Assembly (NCBI RefSeq): GCF_050379415.1
Contig: NZ_JBNRLS010000004.1
Span: 124,001 to 188,000 of the forward strand
DNA from: Marinobacter sp050379415
Lineage (GTDB): Bacteria > Pseudomonadota > Gammaproteobacteria > Pseudomonadales > Oleiphilaceae
Direction: 5' to 3'
DNA length: 64,000 bases
Below, piece by piece: positions 16,109-24,425 of this stretch (position 1 is its first letter; each line of letters begins with the position of its first letter). The position numbers were made by a program, and so were the translations under genes. The notes under the pieces were generated by a model, which made no database searches, was not told the DNA's origin, and saw only the letters and a list, made by a program, of their open reading frames with translations.

Positions 16109-18751
16109 TCAGCCAGCCAGGCTCTTGTGAACCACCTCGTAGACATCCCGGGAGAGACCGGCCTTGTCACGGATGCGTTCCAGCGCCGCTTTCATCTGTT
16201 CGCGGTACTCCGGCGCAAACTTCCGCCAACGGGTCAGGGGCGTGACCAGGCGCGCGGCGATCTGGGGGTTGCTGTCATCCAGGCGACACACCTGCTCGGT
16301 CAGGAAGTCGTAGCCCGAACCATCCGGGTTATGGAAGGCTGCAAGGTTCTGGCCGGCAAAGGCGCCCACCACCGAACGAACCTTGTTCGGATTCTTCCAG
16401 TCGAATGCCGGGTGCTCCAGCAGGGCATGGATCTGAGGCAACTGGCCGGCGCGGTCGCTGGCAGCCTGAACCGAGAACCATTGCTCGATCACCTGCGGAT
16501 CTTCCCGGAACTGCTGGTAGAACTCTTCCAGTGCCAGGTTTCGGTCTTCCCCGTAATCGGAGTTCACCAGGGCTCGAAGTGCGCCCATGCGGTCCGTCAT
16601 GTTATCGGCCCCACGGAACTGGCGGAGGGCAAGCTCACGCCCTTCCTCGTCATTGATCATCAGGAGCCATGCCAGGGCCGTATTGCGCAAACTTCTGCGG
16701 GCAATCGCTTCCGGGTTAATCTCGTAGTCTCCGGACTCGAGATTGCGCCGATAACAGGCAACCAGTTCATCCCGCAGGGAGATAGCCAGGTGCTTGAGCA
16801 CCCGTTCCCGGGCATGGTGGATGGCCGGGACATCAGCATTGTCCGCAAGCTCGATCAGGTAAGCCTCTGAAGGCAGCTGCAGCATCTTGGCAACCAGTGC
16901 CTGATCCAGGGAGGAGTCGCAGATCAGGTGGCGATAGGAAGTCACCAGTCTGGGCTCGACAGCCGCGTCCCTGGGAGCGCCAATCAGTGACTGGATCACG
17001 TCCACCGCCAGCCTCTGGCCCGCATCCCAGCGATTGAATCCGTCAGGATCGTGGCTCATCAGGAACAGCAACTGTTCCCGCGACCACGGGTAATTCACCC
17101 GGACCGGCGCGGAGAAGTGACGCAGGAGCGATGGCACGGGGCGTTCACTGATGCCGTGGAATTCGAAGGTATGGCTCGCCTCGGTAAGCTCCAGCACCCG
17201 CTCAGCCGGTGCGTGTTCCTCACCCGCCTCAAGCATGAGCGGCAGGGCCTCCCCCCGGCTACCCAACAGGCCGAGGGCAAACGGGATGTGTTGCGGCTTT
17301 TTGCTTTTCTGGCCCGGGGTATCCGGGATGTGCTGCTCGATGGTCAGGCGATACACGCCCTGCTCTGCATCAAACTCATCAGAGACATTAAGCACCGGTG
17401 TACCCGCCTGCTCATACCAGAGTCGGAACTGGCTCAGATCACGCCCTGAGGCATCTTCCATGGCGCTTACAAAATCATCGGTGGTTACCGCCTGACCGTC
17501 ATGACGCTCAAAGTAGAGGTCGGAGCCCTTGCGGAACATTTCCGGCCCGAGCAGATTGTGGATCATGCGCACCACCTCGGCGCCCTTCTCGTAGATGGTC
17601 AGGGTGTAGAAGTTGGAAATTTCCATATAGGAAGCCGGGCGCACCGGGTGGGCCATGGGGCCGGCATCCTCGGCAAACTGGGCCGTGCGCAACAGGGTAA
17701 CGTCCTCGATACGCTTCACCGTCGGCGATCCCATGTCTGCGGAGAACTGGGAATCCCGGAACACGGTAAAACCTTCCTTCAGGCTCAGCTGGAACCAGTC
17801 ACGGCAGGTGACCCGGTTACCGGACCAGTTGTGGAAGTACTCGTGGGCGACAATCGCCTCGATGCGCTGGAACGCCGCATCGGTGGCGGTATCCTGACTT
17901 GCCAGGACACAGGACGAGTTGAAGATGTTCAGGCCCTTGTTCTCCATGGCACCCATGTTGAAATCGTCGACGGCCACGATCATGAAGATATCCAGATCGT
18001 ATTCCCGTCCATAGACTTCCTCATCCCAGCGCATGGACCGCTTCAGGGAATCCATGGCGTGTTCGCATTTCTCCGCATTCCGCGGCTCCACATACATGCG
18101 CAGGTCGATGCCGCGGCCGGAACAGGTCCGGAAGGCATCCCGTTTTTCCACCAGATCGCCAGCCACCAGGGCAAACAGGTAACAGGGCTTCGGGAAGGGG
18201 TCTTCCCAGGTAACAAAGTGACGGCCGCCATCAAGCTCGCCCCGCTCAACGTCATTACCGTTGGACAGCAGCACCGGATACGACGATTTGTCCGCTTCGA
18301 TACGGGTCCGGAAACGGGCCATGACGTCCGGGCGATCCGGGAAGAAGGTAATGCAGCGGAAGCCCTCAGCCTCGCACTGGGTACAGAACATGCCGGAGGA
18401 CTTGTACAGGCCTTCGAGGCGGGTGTTGTTCTGGGGTTCTATCCAGGTTACCACAGAGAGCTCGAACTGCTCGGGCACCGAGGCAATGACCAGCTGATCG
18501 CCCCTGTCCTCGTAATCGGCCGCCGACAATCCGGAGCCATCCAGGGCGACGGATTCCAGCTTGAGGCTGTCACCATCCAGCTCCAGCGGTGCACCGGTCT
18601 CCCTGGAATCGGGGTTACGGCGGACCGACAGCGTGCTGTGAACGCGGGCACCGTCCTCGAAAAGCTCAAACCTCAGATCCACATGATCAACCAGATACGC
18701 CGGTACTTTGTATTCGCTCAGGTAAATGGTTTGTGGCTGGTTGCTACGCAT
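16109..18751 (-). CDS. pepN: Aminopeptidase N (M1 family)
   Basis: 880 residues, close to E. coli PepN (870). It is a cytosolic zinc aminopeptidase that removes N-terminal residues in peptide turnover. The exopeptidase motif GAMENKGLNIFNS and the zinc motif HEYFHNW, with the third ligand Glu in SLKEG, are present, followed by the conserved catalytic Tyr region and a long helical C-terminal domain. I chose the ATG at 18751 (MRSNQPQTIYLSEY), which has GGAGA upstream; the longer frame adds 18 residues unlike the family. It is the last gene of yeaC-DUF2797-pepN, 22 bases after DUF2797. Confidence 0.97.
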   Translation of the reverse strand: MRSNQPQTIYLSEYKVPAYLVDHVDLRFELFEDGARVHSTLSVRRNPDSRETGAPLELDGDSLKLESVALDGSGLSAADYEDRGDQLVIASVPEQFELSVVTWIEPQNNTRLEGLYKSSGMFCTQCEAEGFRCITFFPDRPDVMARFRTRIEADKSSYPVLLSNGNDVERGELDGGRHFVTWEDPFPKPCYLFALVAGDLVEKRDAFRTCSGRGIDLRMYVEPRNAEKCEHAMDSLKRSMRWDEEVYGREYDLDIFMIVAVDDFNMGAMENKGLNIFNSSCVLASQDTATDAAFQRIEAIVAHEYFHNWSGNRVTCRDWFQLSLKEGFTVFRDSQFSADMGSPTVKRIEDVTLLRTAQFAEDAGPMAHPVRPASYMEISNFYTLTIYEKGAEVVRMIHNLLGPEMFRKGSDLYFERHDGQAVTTDDFVSAMEDASGRDLSQFRLWYEQAGTPVLNVSDEFDAEQGVYRLTIEQHIPDTPGQKSKKPQHIPFALGLLGSRGEALPLMLEAGEEHAPAERVLELTEASHTFEFHGISERPVPSLLRHFSAPVRVNYPWSREQLLFLMSHDPDGFNRWDAGQRLAVDVIQSLIGAPRDAAVEPRLVTSYRHLICDSSLDQALVAKMLQLPSEAYLIELADNADVPAIHHARERVLKHLAISLRDELVACYRRNLESGDYEINPEAIARRSLRNTALAWLLMINDEEGRELALRQFRGADNMTDRMGALRALVNSDYGEDRNLALEEFYQQFREDPQVIEQWFSVQAASDRAGQLPQIHALLEHPAFDWKNPNKVRSVVGAFAGQNLAAFHNPDGSGYDFLTEQVCRLDDSNPQIAARLVTPLTRWRKFAPEYREQMKAALERIRDKAGLSRDVYEVVHKSLAG

Positions 18752-18773
18752 TACATTCTCCACGGAGTTCTGT

Positions 18774-19613
18774 TCAGCTGGCGTCCGCCCGGAAGCGGAC
18801 CTCATACCCGGTAAATTTGCGGATATTGATCACACCGGTGTCGAGAATCAGGTACTGGCCCTTGATGCCTTCCAGCACCCCTTCCACTTCCGGTGTTTTG
18901 TCCAGATTATGGGTTTTGATCTTTGACGGCCAGACTTCGACCGGATAACTGAGCCCGAGCCCGGATTCGTCCACCTCCCGGATGGCATCGTCACCGTGAA
19001 CCTCACGCAGTTCGGCAAGATCGGTGGCGATGGCCGCAAGCATTTTCTGACGTTCTTCCACCAGATCCAGTTCGGGCACATCACCCTTGAGCATGGCGCG
19101 CCAGTTGGTGCGATCAGTGACATGGCTCTTGCATGCCACTTCAACCAGGCCGGCGATGTAGCGGGTCCTGACCCGGACCAGGGGAATGGCCTCCACCGCC
19201 CCCTGGTCAATCCAGCGGGTCGGCACCTGGGAAGCGCGGGTGATGCCGACCTTGAGTCCGGACGAATTGGCCAGATACACCACATGTTCGACCATGCAGT
19301 GGGCCTCCCCCCACTCCGGCTCGCGACAGGTGCCGAGGTGGTAGTGACACTTTTCCGGGCTCATGATGCAGCTGTCGCAGGCCGCCAGCTTGCGGAAGCA
19401 GGGATAGCAATAGCCCTGGTTGAAACTCTTTTTGGTCTTGCGGTCGCAATGGATACAGCGGATGACCCCGTCAAAATCGATCCGGATGGAGTGACCGATC
19501 AGGTGATTCAACGGCAACCGGGCATCACCCACGGCAATGGTGTAGGAAACCGGCTGTCCCGCCTCCACCGGCATCTTGCGCAACCGGCCGGTTACATCGA
19601 TGGCTTCGCTCAA
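18774..19613 (-). CDS. DUF2797 family protein with cysteine-rich zinc-binding-like region
   Basis: 279 residues, matching the DUF2797 family of unknown function. A dense Cys/His region lies at about 54-105: CIHC, CYPCF, CDSC, CHYH and further cysteines, spaced like one or two zinc ribbons. A later segment, VYLANSSGLKVGITR, resembles the GIY-YIG-like portion noted in some members. The start is TTG overlapping the yeaC stop (TTGA), with GAGG 8 bases upstream, so translation is probably coupled. pepN follows by 22 bases. No precise role is known to me. Confidence 0.85.
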   Translation of the reverse strand: MSEAIDVTGRLRKMPVEAGQPVSYTIAVGDARLPLNHLIGHSIRIDFDGVIRCIHCDRKTKKSFNQGYCYPCFRKLAACDSCIMSPEKCHYHLGTCREPEWGEAHCMVEHVVYLANSSGLKVGITRASQVPTRWIDQGAVEAIPLVRVRTRYIAGLVEVACKSHVTDRTNWRAMLKGDVPELDLVEERQKMLAAIATDLAELREVHGDDAIREVDESGLGLSYPVEVWPSKIKTHNLDKTPEVEGVLEGIKGQYLILDTGVINIRKFTGYEVRFRADAS

Positions 19614-19903
19614 GACTTGACCTCTACGAACTGGTCCGGATCGATATCCCGGTTCTGACTTTTGGTGTGCTGGACGGAAGGATCACAGGCCGTTCCCGCC
19701 TTGCTGCCACGATCCAGGTAACCCACGCGCTCTTCTTCAGGCACGTTGTGCTTGTTCTCGTAGTGAATCACCGCTTCCAGGCTGATAGCGCGCTGTTCGG
19801 CTGTCATCTTGCGACCATCCGGCCACTTGCCCAGCTCAATGGCCTGGCGAAGGTTCCGGTATACCGCCGGATCCAGACGTTCGATCAGCTCTTCGTAAGT
19901 CAT
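19610..19903 (-). CDS. yeaC: YeaC-like DUF1315 family protein
   Basis: 97 residues, starting MTYEELIERLDPAVYRNLRQ, a recognisable DUF1315/YeaC start; the middle carries LGKWPDGRKMTAEQ and the conserved EAVIHYENKH. Function is unknown. The ATG has CAGGAG six bases upstream. It is first in the operon with DUF2797 and pepN, overlapping the next gene by 4 bases. Its upstream region holds a Fur-box-like sequence and an 11-bp inverted repeat, shared with the divergent candidate small RNA, so iron control of this operon is possible. Confidence 0.85.
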   Translation of the reverse strand: MTYEELIERLDPAVYRNLRQAIELGKWPDGRKMTAEQRAISLEAVIHYENKHNVPEEERVGYLDRGSKAGTACDPSVQHTKSQNRDIDPDQFVEVKS

Positions 19904-19928
19904 TCCGCTCTCCTGAAAAAACCTTCAC

Positions 19929-19969
19929 AAAAAAATCGGCATTATCGTTTGACAGATGCAAACGATAAT
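19929..19969 (-). promoter_or_regulatory. 11-bp inverted repeat plus T-run upstream of yeaC
   Basis: ATTATCGTTTG (19941-19951) and CAAACGATAAT (19959-19969) form a perfect 11-bp repeat with a 7-base spacer. On the minus strand it is followed after 5 bases by seven T residues (19935-19929). It may be an attenuator-like hairpin in the yeaC leader, or additional Fur half-sites, since each arm contains GATAAT/ATTATC. Confidence 0.5.
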
Positions 19970-19978
19970 AATTATCAT
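19949..19978 (+). promoter_or_regulatory. Sigma-70 promoter of the candidate Fur-regulated small RNA
   Basis: TTGACA (perfect -35, 19949-19954), 18-base spacer, TATCAT (-10, 5 of 6 matches, 19973-19978). Predicted transcription start is about 19985, exactly where a 9-bp hairpin begins. The -10 element is fully inside the Fur-box match. Confidence 0.75.
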
Positions 19979-19982
19979 TACC
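19964..19982. promoter_or_regulatory. Fur box
   Basis: GATAATAATTATCATTACC matches the 19-base Fur consensus GATAATGATAATCATTATC at 16 positions. It covers the -10 element of the plus-strand promoter and lies within the yeaC upstream region. Extra GATAAT-type half-sites occur just to the left (19941-19951). Fur with iron would be expected to block transcription here. Confidence 0.8.
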
Positions 19983-19984
19983 TC

Positions 19985-20072
19985 ACCAAATGACAACGGT
20001 CGTATCATTTGGTCTCTCTCATCAGGAGCTAAAAGCTCTTCTTGCGCCCCGCCCTTTGGCGGGGCTTTTTTT
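19985..20072 (+). ncRNA. Candidate Fur-regulated small RNA, RyhB/PrrF-like in design (about 88 nt)
   Basis: No ORF is present, but the interval has every part of a small RNA gene: a sigma-70 promoter overlapped by a Fur box; a predicted start at 19985; a 5' hairpin ACCAAATGA/TCATTTGGT (9 bp, 19985-20013); a pyrimidine-rich single-stranded stretch CTCTCTCATC; a small 5-6 bp hairpin (20025-20039); and a strong terminator (20046-20072). Length is about 88 nt, close to RyhB (90 nt). The plus-oriented terminator has no other plus-strand gene to serve. I see no sequence match to RyhB or PrrF cores, so it would be an analogue or a diverged relative. Expected role: repress mRNAs of iron-rich proteins when iron is scarce. 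Confidence 0.72.
20046..20072 (+). terminator. Rho-independent terminator of the candidate small RNA
   Basis: GCCCCGCC/GGCGGGGC (8 bp, loop CTTT) followed by seven T residues on the plus strand. On the minus strand no T-run follows the stem, so it does not serve the rhomboid gene ending at 20079. Confidence 0.9.
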
Positions 20073-20078
20073 ATCCGC

Positions 20079-20933
20079 TCACCCTTTCCTTACGGGCAAA
20101 ACCAGCGCACAGAGCAGTCCGGCGACAAAACCACCCAGGTGTGCCTCATTGGCCATCCTGCCCAGACCCAGCATTTCCGGCAATGGGGTAAAACCGAGAA
20201 CCATCCAGATCACCGCAAAGGTCACCAGCGCCGGCGGGAACTGGAACCGGGGCGCCCGCTGCTGGCTCAGCCAGCAATAACCGAGAACTCCGTAAACAAC
20301 ACCGGACAGGCCACCAAACAGAGGCCCGGAAACCAGGTACTGCAAACCATTGGACAACAGGCTGGTCACCAGGAACAGGGTAATCAGCCGGCCCTTGCCG
20401 TCGAACCACTCGACCTGGCTGCCAAGGAACCAGAGCATCACCGAGTTGAAAATGATGTGGGTCCAGCTGAAATGCAGGAAATCCGGCGTGATCAGACGCC
20501 AGACCTGGCCACTGGCCAGGGTGGCCGAGAGCGCATCGATGCGACCGTCGAAGGTGGTCCAGTCAAAATTCCGCGGGTCCACCACCATCAGGGTGGCAGA
20601 GAACTCATTGGAGCCCATCCCCGTCAGCCAGACCATCAGCACGGCAAAAACGATCAGCCCCAGGACCATTGGCGCGTGCCGGGGTGCCGGCTGCCAGCGC
20701 CCTCCGACAAAGGTCGGCGAGCGGTTCTGGCTTGCTACCGCTTCCCTGAGCCCGGGTTCCGCAAGGTAGCGCTCAAGCGCTGCCAGCACCGGTTCCGCGT
20801 GCTCTTCATGTTCCAGCCAGAGCACCTGCTGGCCGCCTTCCTCAGTTATACGATGGCCCACGCCCTGATCCCTCAGCCACTGACTGAAGTCGGCAAGGTT
20901 CACCGAGGTATCCAACTGCTTTACCCGATACAA
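20079..20933 (-). CDS. glpG: Rhomboid intramembrane serine protease (GlpG-like)
   Basis: 284 residues. Residues 1-80 fit the cytosolic N-terminal domain of GlpG. A six-helix core follows (about 95-280). The catalytic Ser is in GGLSGVVYG and the catalytic His in NEAHLGG in the last helix; the L1-loop/helix-2 region HFSWTHIIFNSVMLWFLG is also conserved. The enzyme cleaves membrane proteins within the inner membrane. Start is TTG with GAGGTGAGAA just upstream; no ATG is available near the N-terminus. It follows the phosphoesterase gene by 46 bases. Its 3' end faces the small-RNA terminator, so read-through of this operon would be antisense to that RNA. Confidence 0.93.
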   Translation of the reverse strand: MYRVKQLDTSVNLADFSQWLRDQGVGHRITEEGGQQVLWLEHEEHAEPVLAALERYLAEPGLREAVASQNRSPTFVGGRWQPAPRHAPMVLGLIVFAVLMVWLTGMGSNEFSATLMVVDPRNFDWTTFDGRIDALSATLASGQVWRLITPDFLHFSWTHIIFNSVMLWFLGSQVEWFDGKGRLITLFLVTSLLSNGLQYLVSGPLFGGLSGVVYGVLGYCWLSQQRAPRFQFPPALVTFAVIWMVLGFTPLPEMLGLGRMANEAHLGGFVAGLLCALVLPVRKG

Positions 20934-20979
20934 TTCTCACCTCATGATCAGGGGTATTGGCTCACCGGAAGACATACCG

Positions 20980-21993
20980 CTAGCGCGCAACACTGTCTTC
21001 ACTGGTGGGGTACTCCGGAGCCTCCGGCCGCTCCACATCTACCCAGACAAACTTGTCCCGGGAAAGTGCCCGCTCACCGTCAAACCGGTAGGCCACCAGC
21101 TTGCCGTACTTCACGGCACTGAAGTCGATGCAGGCCACATTGGGCTTTAGCGGCGCGGGCCGACCTTCCATCCAGTAATGGCCGACGAAGACCGGTGGCG
21201 CGTCCAGGGGGTAACTGATGAGCTGCTTGCGCTCGTCTTCTGTCAGAACGTGCTTCGCCACTTCTGGCGGTAACGGATCGGGCTGGAACACCACATCGGC
21301 ATAGGTATGGGGCTGGTCGGCCCAGAACTTGGTCCGAAAGAATTCGCGGACATAGCCGTCCTTGCCCGTGATCGACATACCCTCCGGCAGACGCAGGTCC
21401 GTACCCCGAAGGAGCGTATCCATGACCTGTCCGGCGAAGGACTCGATGGCCGCCGAGGCATGGAGGAAATCCTCATCAATGCAGGCGCCACCCTGGACCT
21501 GCTTGAACTTCTCGATCAGATCCCCATCCCAGCAGGCATGCACCACCCGGAAGTCCTCTTCCTCGATGAACAGGGGGATGGTGTAGAACCACTCCAGAAA
21601 CTCGTTCCATTCGTGGGGGTGGGCATCGAACTGCTCAAGGGTTTCCCTGATCAATCGATCATGGCGCGAGTTGTGCTCCCGCAACCAGGTTTTGCCACTG
21701 CCCGGACGCGCACGGGTGCAATAACCCAGGGCATTGTACTCGTGGTTACCCATGACAATCCGTGCCGAGCCGTGCTCCACCATATCCCGGACCAGGTGCA
21801 GTGCTTCCCGGATACGCGGGCCCCGGTCAATGATGTCACCTATAAAAATGGCCTGGCGACGGGGATGTTCGTAAACACCGTTAACCCTGCGATAACCCAT
21901 CCGGTCCAGGAGCCGTTCCAGGGTGTGGGCGCAACCGTGGATGTCGCCGATGATATCGAAACCGCGATTTGCGGAAGGGGTCTTACCAGCCAT
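20980..21993 (-). CDS. Metallophosphoesterase (calcineurin-like, ApaH/PPP-related)
   Basis: 337 residues. The two-metal phosphoesterase motifs are all near the N-terminus: GDIHG (about 16), GDIIDRGP (about 50) and GNHE (about 83); later His residues occur in VVHACWD and FVGHYW. It is a cytosolic hydrolase of phosphate esters; the substrate is not readable. The start is taken as the ATG at 21993 (MAGKTPSANRG); a TTG two codons upstream (21999) overlaps the nadK stop. The tight link to nadK suggests translational coupling. The same order is known in Pseudomonas. Confidence 0.87.
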   Translation of the reverse strand: MAGKTPSANRGFDIIGDIHGCAHTLERLLDRMGYRRVNGVYEHPRRQAIFIGDIIDRGPRIREALHLVRDMVEHGSARIVMGNHEYNALGYCTRARPGSGKTWLREHNSRHDRLIRETLEQFDAHPHEWNEFLEWFYTIPLFIEEEDFRVVHACWDGDLIEKFKQVQGGACIDEDFLHASAAIESFAGQVMDTLLRGTDLRLPEGMSITGKDGYVREFFRTKFWADQPHTYADVVFQPDPLPPEVAKHVLTEDERKQLISYPLDAPPVFVGHYWMEGRPAPLKPNVACIDFSAVKYGKLVAYRFDGERALSRDKFVWVDVERPEAPEYPTSEDSVAR

Positions 21994-21995
21994 GA

Positions 21996-22880
21996 TCAAC
22001 TCGCTGCGATTTCACTTGCCCAGCCAAGCTTGTCACGGCAGGTGGCATAGAAGTTATGGTCCGTCGGATGGATCAGGCGGATCTTGAACGGCTTCTTGGT
22101 GATCCGGATGATATCCCCGGGCGCACAGGAGATGTTCATCTGGCCGTCAAAGCTCACCTGCGGGTAGGTCTCGTTGGTATCTCCGATGACCAGCTTGATC
22201 TCGCTCTTGCCGTCCACCACGATCGGGCGACTGCTCAGAGTGTGGGGGAACATGGGCACCAGCACAATGGCGTCGAGCTTCGGGTGCATGATCGGCCCAC
22301 CGGCAGAGAGGGAATAGGCCGTGGAACCGGTGGGCGTGGAAACAATCAGGCCGTCTGAGCGCTGGCTGTAGACGAAGTGGCCGTCAATAAACAGGTCAAA
22401 GCCGATCATCCGGGTGGATTTACCCGGATGCAGCACCACGTCGTTCAGGGCACTGCCGAAACCCAGTGGCTGACCGTTACGCTCGACATTGCCATCAAGC
22501 AGAAAACGGGTTTCCTCGATGTACTCCCCTTCCAGCACCTTGCCGAGGCGTTCTTCAAGATCCGAAGGAGAAATGTCGGTGAGGAAGCCGAGGCGTCCCC
22601 GGTTTACCCCGAGCAGGGGGATTTTCGACTTTGCCAGCTCCCTGGCGGCGCCCAGGAGACTGCCATCACCGCCGACGACGATCACCAGGTCGCAGATTTC
22701 ACCCAGCAGTTTCTTGCTGGCCACCTGCAGACCATGACCGGGAATCATTCCCGCAGTGTCTTCTTCCAGAATGACCTGGTAGTTCTGGGCGAGCAGATAC
22801 TGCTTGAGTTGCCTCAGCGTCTCCACCACCTTGACGCTGCCCATCCGTCCGATTACGCCGATATTCCTGAACTGATCCAT
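21996..22880 (-). CDS. nadK: NAD kinase
   Basis: 294 residues, typical for bacterial NAD kinase, which phosphorylates NAD to NADP with ATP. The GGDG motif is in VVGGDGSLLGAAR (near residue 63) followed by GVNRGRLGFLTD, and the conserved GSTAYSLSAGGPI segment lies in the C-terminal half. I chose the ATG at 22880 (MDQFRNIGVIGRMG), which has AGGACA upstream, over a frame nine codons longer. A sigma-70 promoter, TTCAGA-17-TACACT, lies about 70-95 bases upstream. It leads an operon with the phosphoesterase and rhomboid genes. Confidence 0.97.
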   Translation of the reverse strand: MDQFRNIGVIGRMGSVKVVETLRQLKQYLLAQNYQVILEEDTAGMIPGHGLQVASKKLLGEICDLVIVVGGDGSLLGAARELAKSKIPLLGVNRGRLGFLTDISPSDLEERLGKVLEGEYIEETRFLLDGNVERNGQPLGFGSALNDVVLHPGKSTRMIGFDLFIDGHFVYSQRSDGLIVSTPTGSTAYSLSAGGPIMHPKLDAIVLVPMFPHTLSSRPIVVDGKSEIKLVIGDTNETYPQVSFDGQMNISCAPGDIIRITKKPFKIRLIHPTDHNFYATCRDKLGWASEIAAS

Positions 22881-22947
22881 GAAATGTCCTGTGATCCCGG
22901 GATGCAACAGGGAACAGCACCTCCGCTACCCTGCAACGATGGCGTAC

Positions 22948-22976
22948 AGTGTAACGAAAGTCAGCAGGATTCTGAA
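22948..22976 (-). promoter_or_regulatory. nadK: Candidate sigma-70 promoter of nadK
   Basis: On the minus strand TTCAGA (-35, 4 of 6) and TACACT (-10, 4 of 6) are separated by 17 bases, upstream of the nadK start at 22880. Confidence 0.45.
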
Positions 22977-22990
22977 AAAAGATGCGCTGA

Positions 22991-24247
22991 TCAGGCCTGG
23001 TGCTGCTCGCAGCGGTCGTCCACACCCGGGCGGAATTCCGCCGGCTGGCTGACCCGCATGATGGGTTCGGCACACTGTTTGCCATCCCCGTCCTTGTGGC
23101 AACATACCGGGTTCTCATAGTGCTCCAGCCATTCCCGGTAGGCCGGCTCATTCATGCCACAACGTTCGGCGGCATAGGCCACGGGGTTGGTGAAGTAGGT
23201 CTCAATGTCTTCAAACGGCAGGGTCACGTGGCCAACACCGGCATGGTAGGCCACGAGAAAGACCGACTGATTGCGCAGATGGTCAAGAATGGAGTTCTCG
23301 GGGGGCTCCCGGTGCCGCAATTCGTGGTTCTCCTCCTCCAGGGAGACAATTTTCTCATCACGCATTTCCAGCTCTCGCTGCTTGCGTTCAAGCTGCTCCC
23401 GGAGCAAAACCAGTTCGGCACCGACGTTGGCGTCATCCCGTTTTTTATCCTCGTCGGCACTCCCGATCTGCTCCTGCATGGAGAGGTATTGTTCGTTGCG
23501 CTCGGAGAGCCGCTGTTTGAGCTGCTCACTGTTCAGCCGCTGGCGTTCGTATTTTTGCTCCAGATCGGCCATCTCGCTGCGCAGGGACTGCATTTCATTG
23601 CGGTGCTCCCGCTGGAGATCCGCCAGGGAATCCCGGTGTACACTCTGCAGGGTCTTGATGCGTAAACGCTGTTCGCGGATCAGCTGCGCCAGGCGGGCCC
23701 GGTCTTCCGAGGCCGGTGTCTCGTCTTCCTTCTCCTTCCTCTTCGCCGGCTCTTCCTTGGCGTTGAGGACGGGAATATCCTCCTCGACAGGTTCGATCTT
23801 CTGGAATCTCAGGGTATTGCTTTCCACCGCCTTGCGGATGGCGAGGAAATGGTTGTTGCCCGGCGTCATATCCGGGTCCCAGAGCTCCTTGGCGAACTTC
23901 GGATCCGGGCATTGGCTGCGACACACCAGGCGGATGGGGCCCGCCCCCATATCCGGCCCCTTGGCACCGTCTTTGGCCAACGCCTCAATGGGAACGTTCC
24001 AGCTGGTGTCGGCTCTGCCCTCCTCATCAAACCAGATCCTGAAGAACACCAGGGAGCGCACCAGAAGATCGCCTCCCAGCTCTATCAGGACGGCTTTAAC
24101 GTCCGTCTCCGCCAGGTCAGATAAACCGACATAACCGTCGAGGAAAGCGCCGAACTCGGAAGCGCGCATTTGACGGGCAATACGCCCCTCCTCCATAAAA
24201 AACACGGCTGAGTAGCCATCGGTTGCCTGATCGGCAGAAACCATCAT
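22991..24247 (-). CDS. Conserved coiled-coil protein of unknown function with C-terminal Cys/His cluster
   Basis: 418 residues from the ATG at 24247, chosen because GGAG lies five bases upstream; a frame 20 codons longer has no good ribosome site. Residues 1-150 form a globular domain without a recognised family. Residues about 165-320 are a long charged heptad-rich coiled coil (Gln/Glu/Arg/Leu). The C-terminal 90 residues are globular and carry a compact cluster, CCHKDGDGKQC, then a later CEQH, that could bind zinc. There is no signal peptide or membrane segment. It lies between nadK and fadH, where P. aeruginosa, as I recall, has a similar gene. I do not recognise the function. Confidence 0.75.
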   Translation of the reverse strand: MMVSADQATDGYSAVFFMEEGRIARQMRASEFGAFLDGYVGLSDLAETDVKAVLIELGGDLLVRSLVFFRIWFDEEGRADTSWNVPIEALAKDGAKGPDMGAGPIRLVCRSQCPDPKFAKELWDPDMTPGNNHFLAIRKAVESNTLRFQKIEPVEEDIPVLNAKEEPAKRKEKEDETPASEDRARLAQLIREQRLRIKTLQSVHRDSLADLQREHRNEMQSLRSEMADLEQKYERQRLNSEQLKQRLSERNEQYLSMQEQIGSADEDKKRDDANVGAELVLLREQLERKQRELEMRDEKIVSLEEENHELRHREPPENSILDHLRNQSVFLVAYHAGVGHVTLPFEDIETYFTNPVAYAAERCGMNEPAYREWLEHYENPVCCHKDGDGKQCAEPIMRVSQPAEFRPGVDDRCEQHQA

Positions 24248-24341
24248 TCCATCTCCAGGATTCAGAAATTGGACACTTACACGCTTCGCTTCCCCGGAGC
24301 GTTCCATCGGAAAATTCGTCCAGCGGCATGCACCAATACCA

Positions 24342-24369
24342 GAAAGCCTACGGATAACCGTAGGCTTTC
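24342..24369. terminator. Bidirectional terminator-like hairpin
   Basis: GAAAGCCTACGG and CCGTAGGCTTTC form a perfect 12-bp stem with loop ATAA. It lies between the fadH stop (24426) and the upstream end of the coiled-coil gene. T-runs are short on both sides (3 bases), so efficiency is uncertain. It would end fadH transcripts. Confidence 0.65.
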
Positions 24370-24425
24370 CAATAGTCTAGCCAGACAAATATCGATGGAC
24401 AGATAAAAACTGCAACGTTTTGTGA

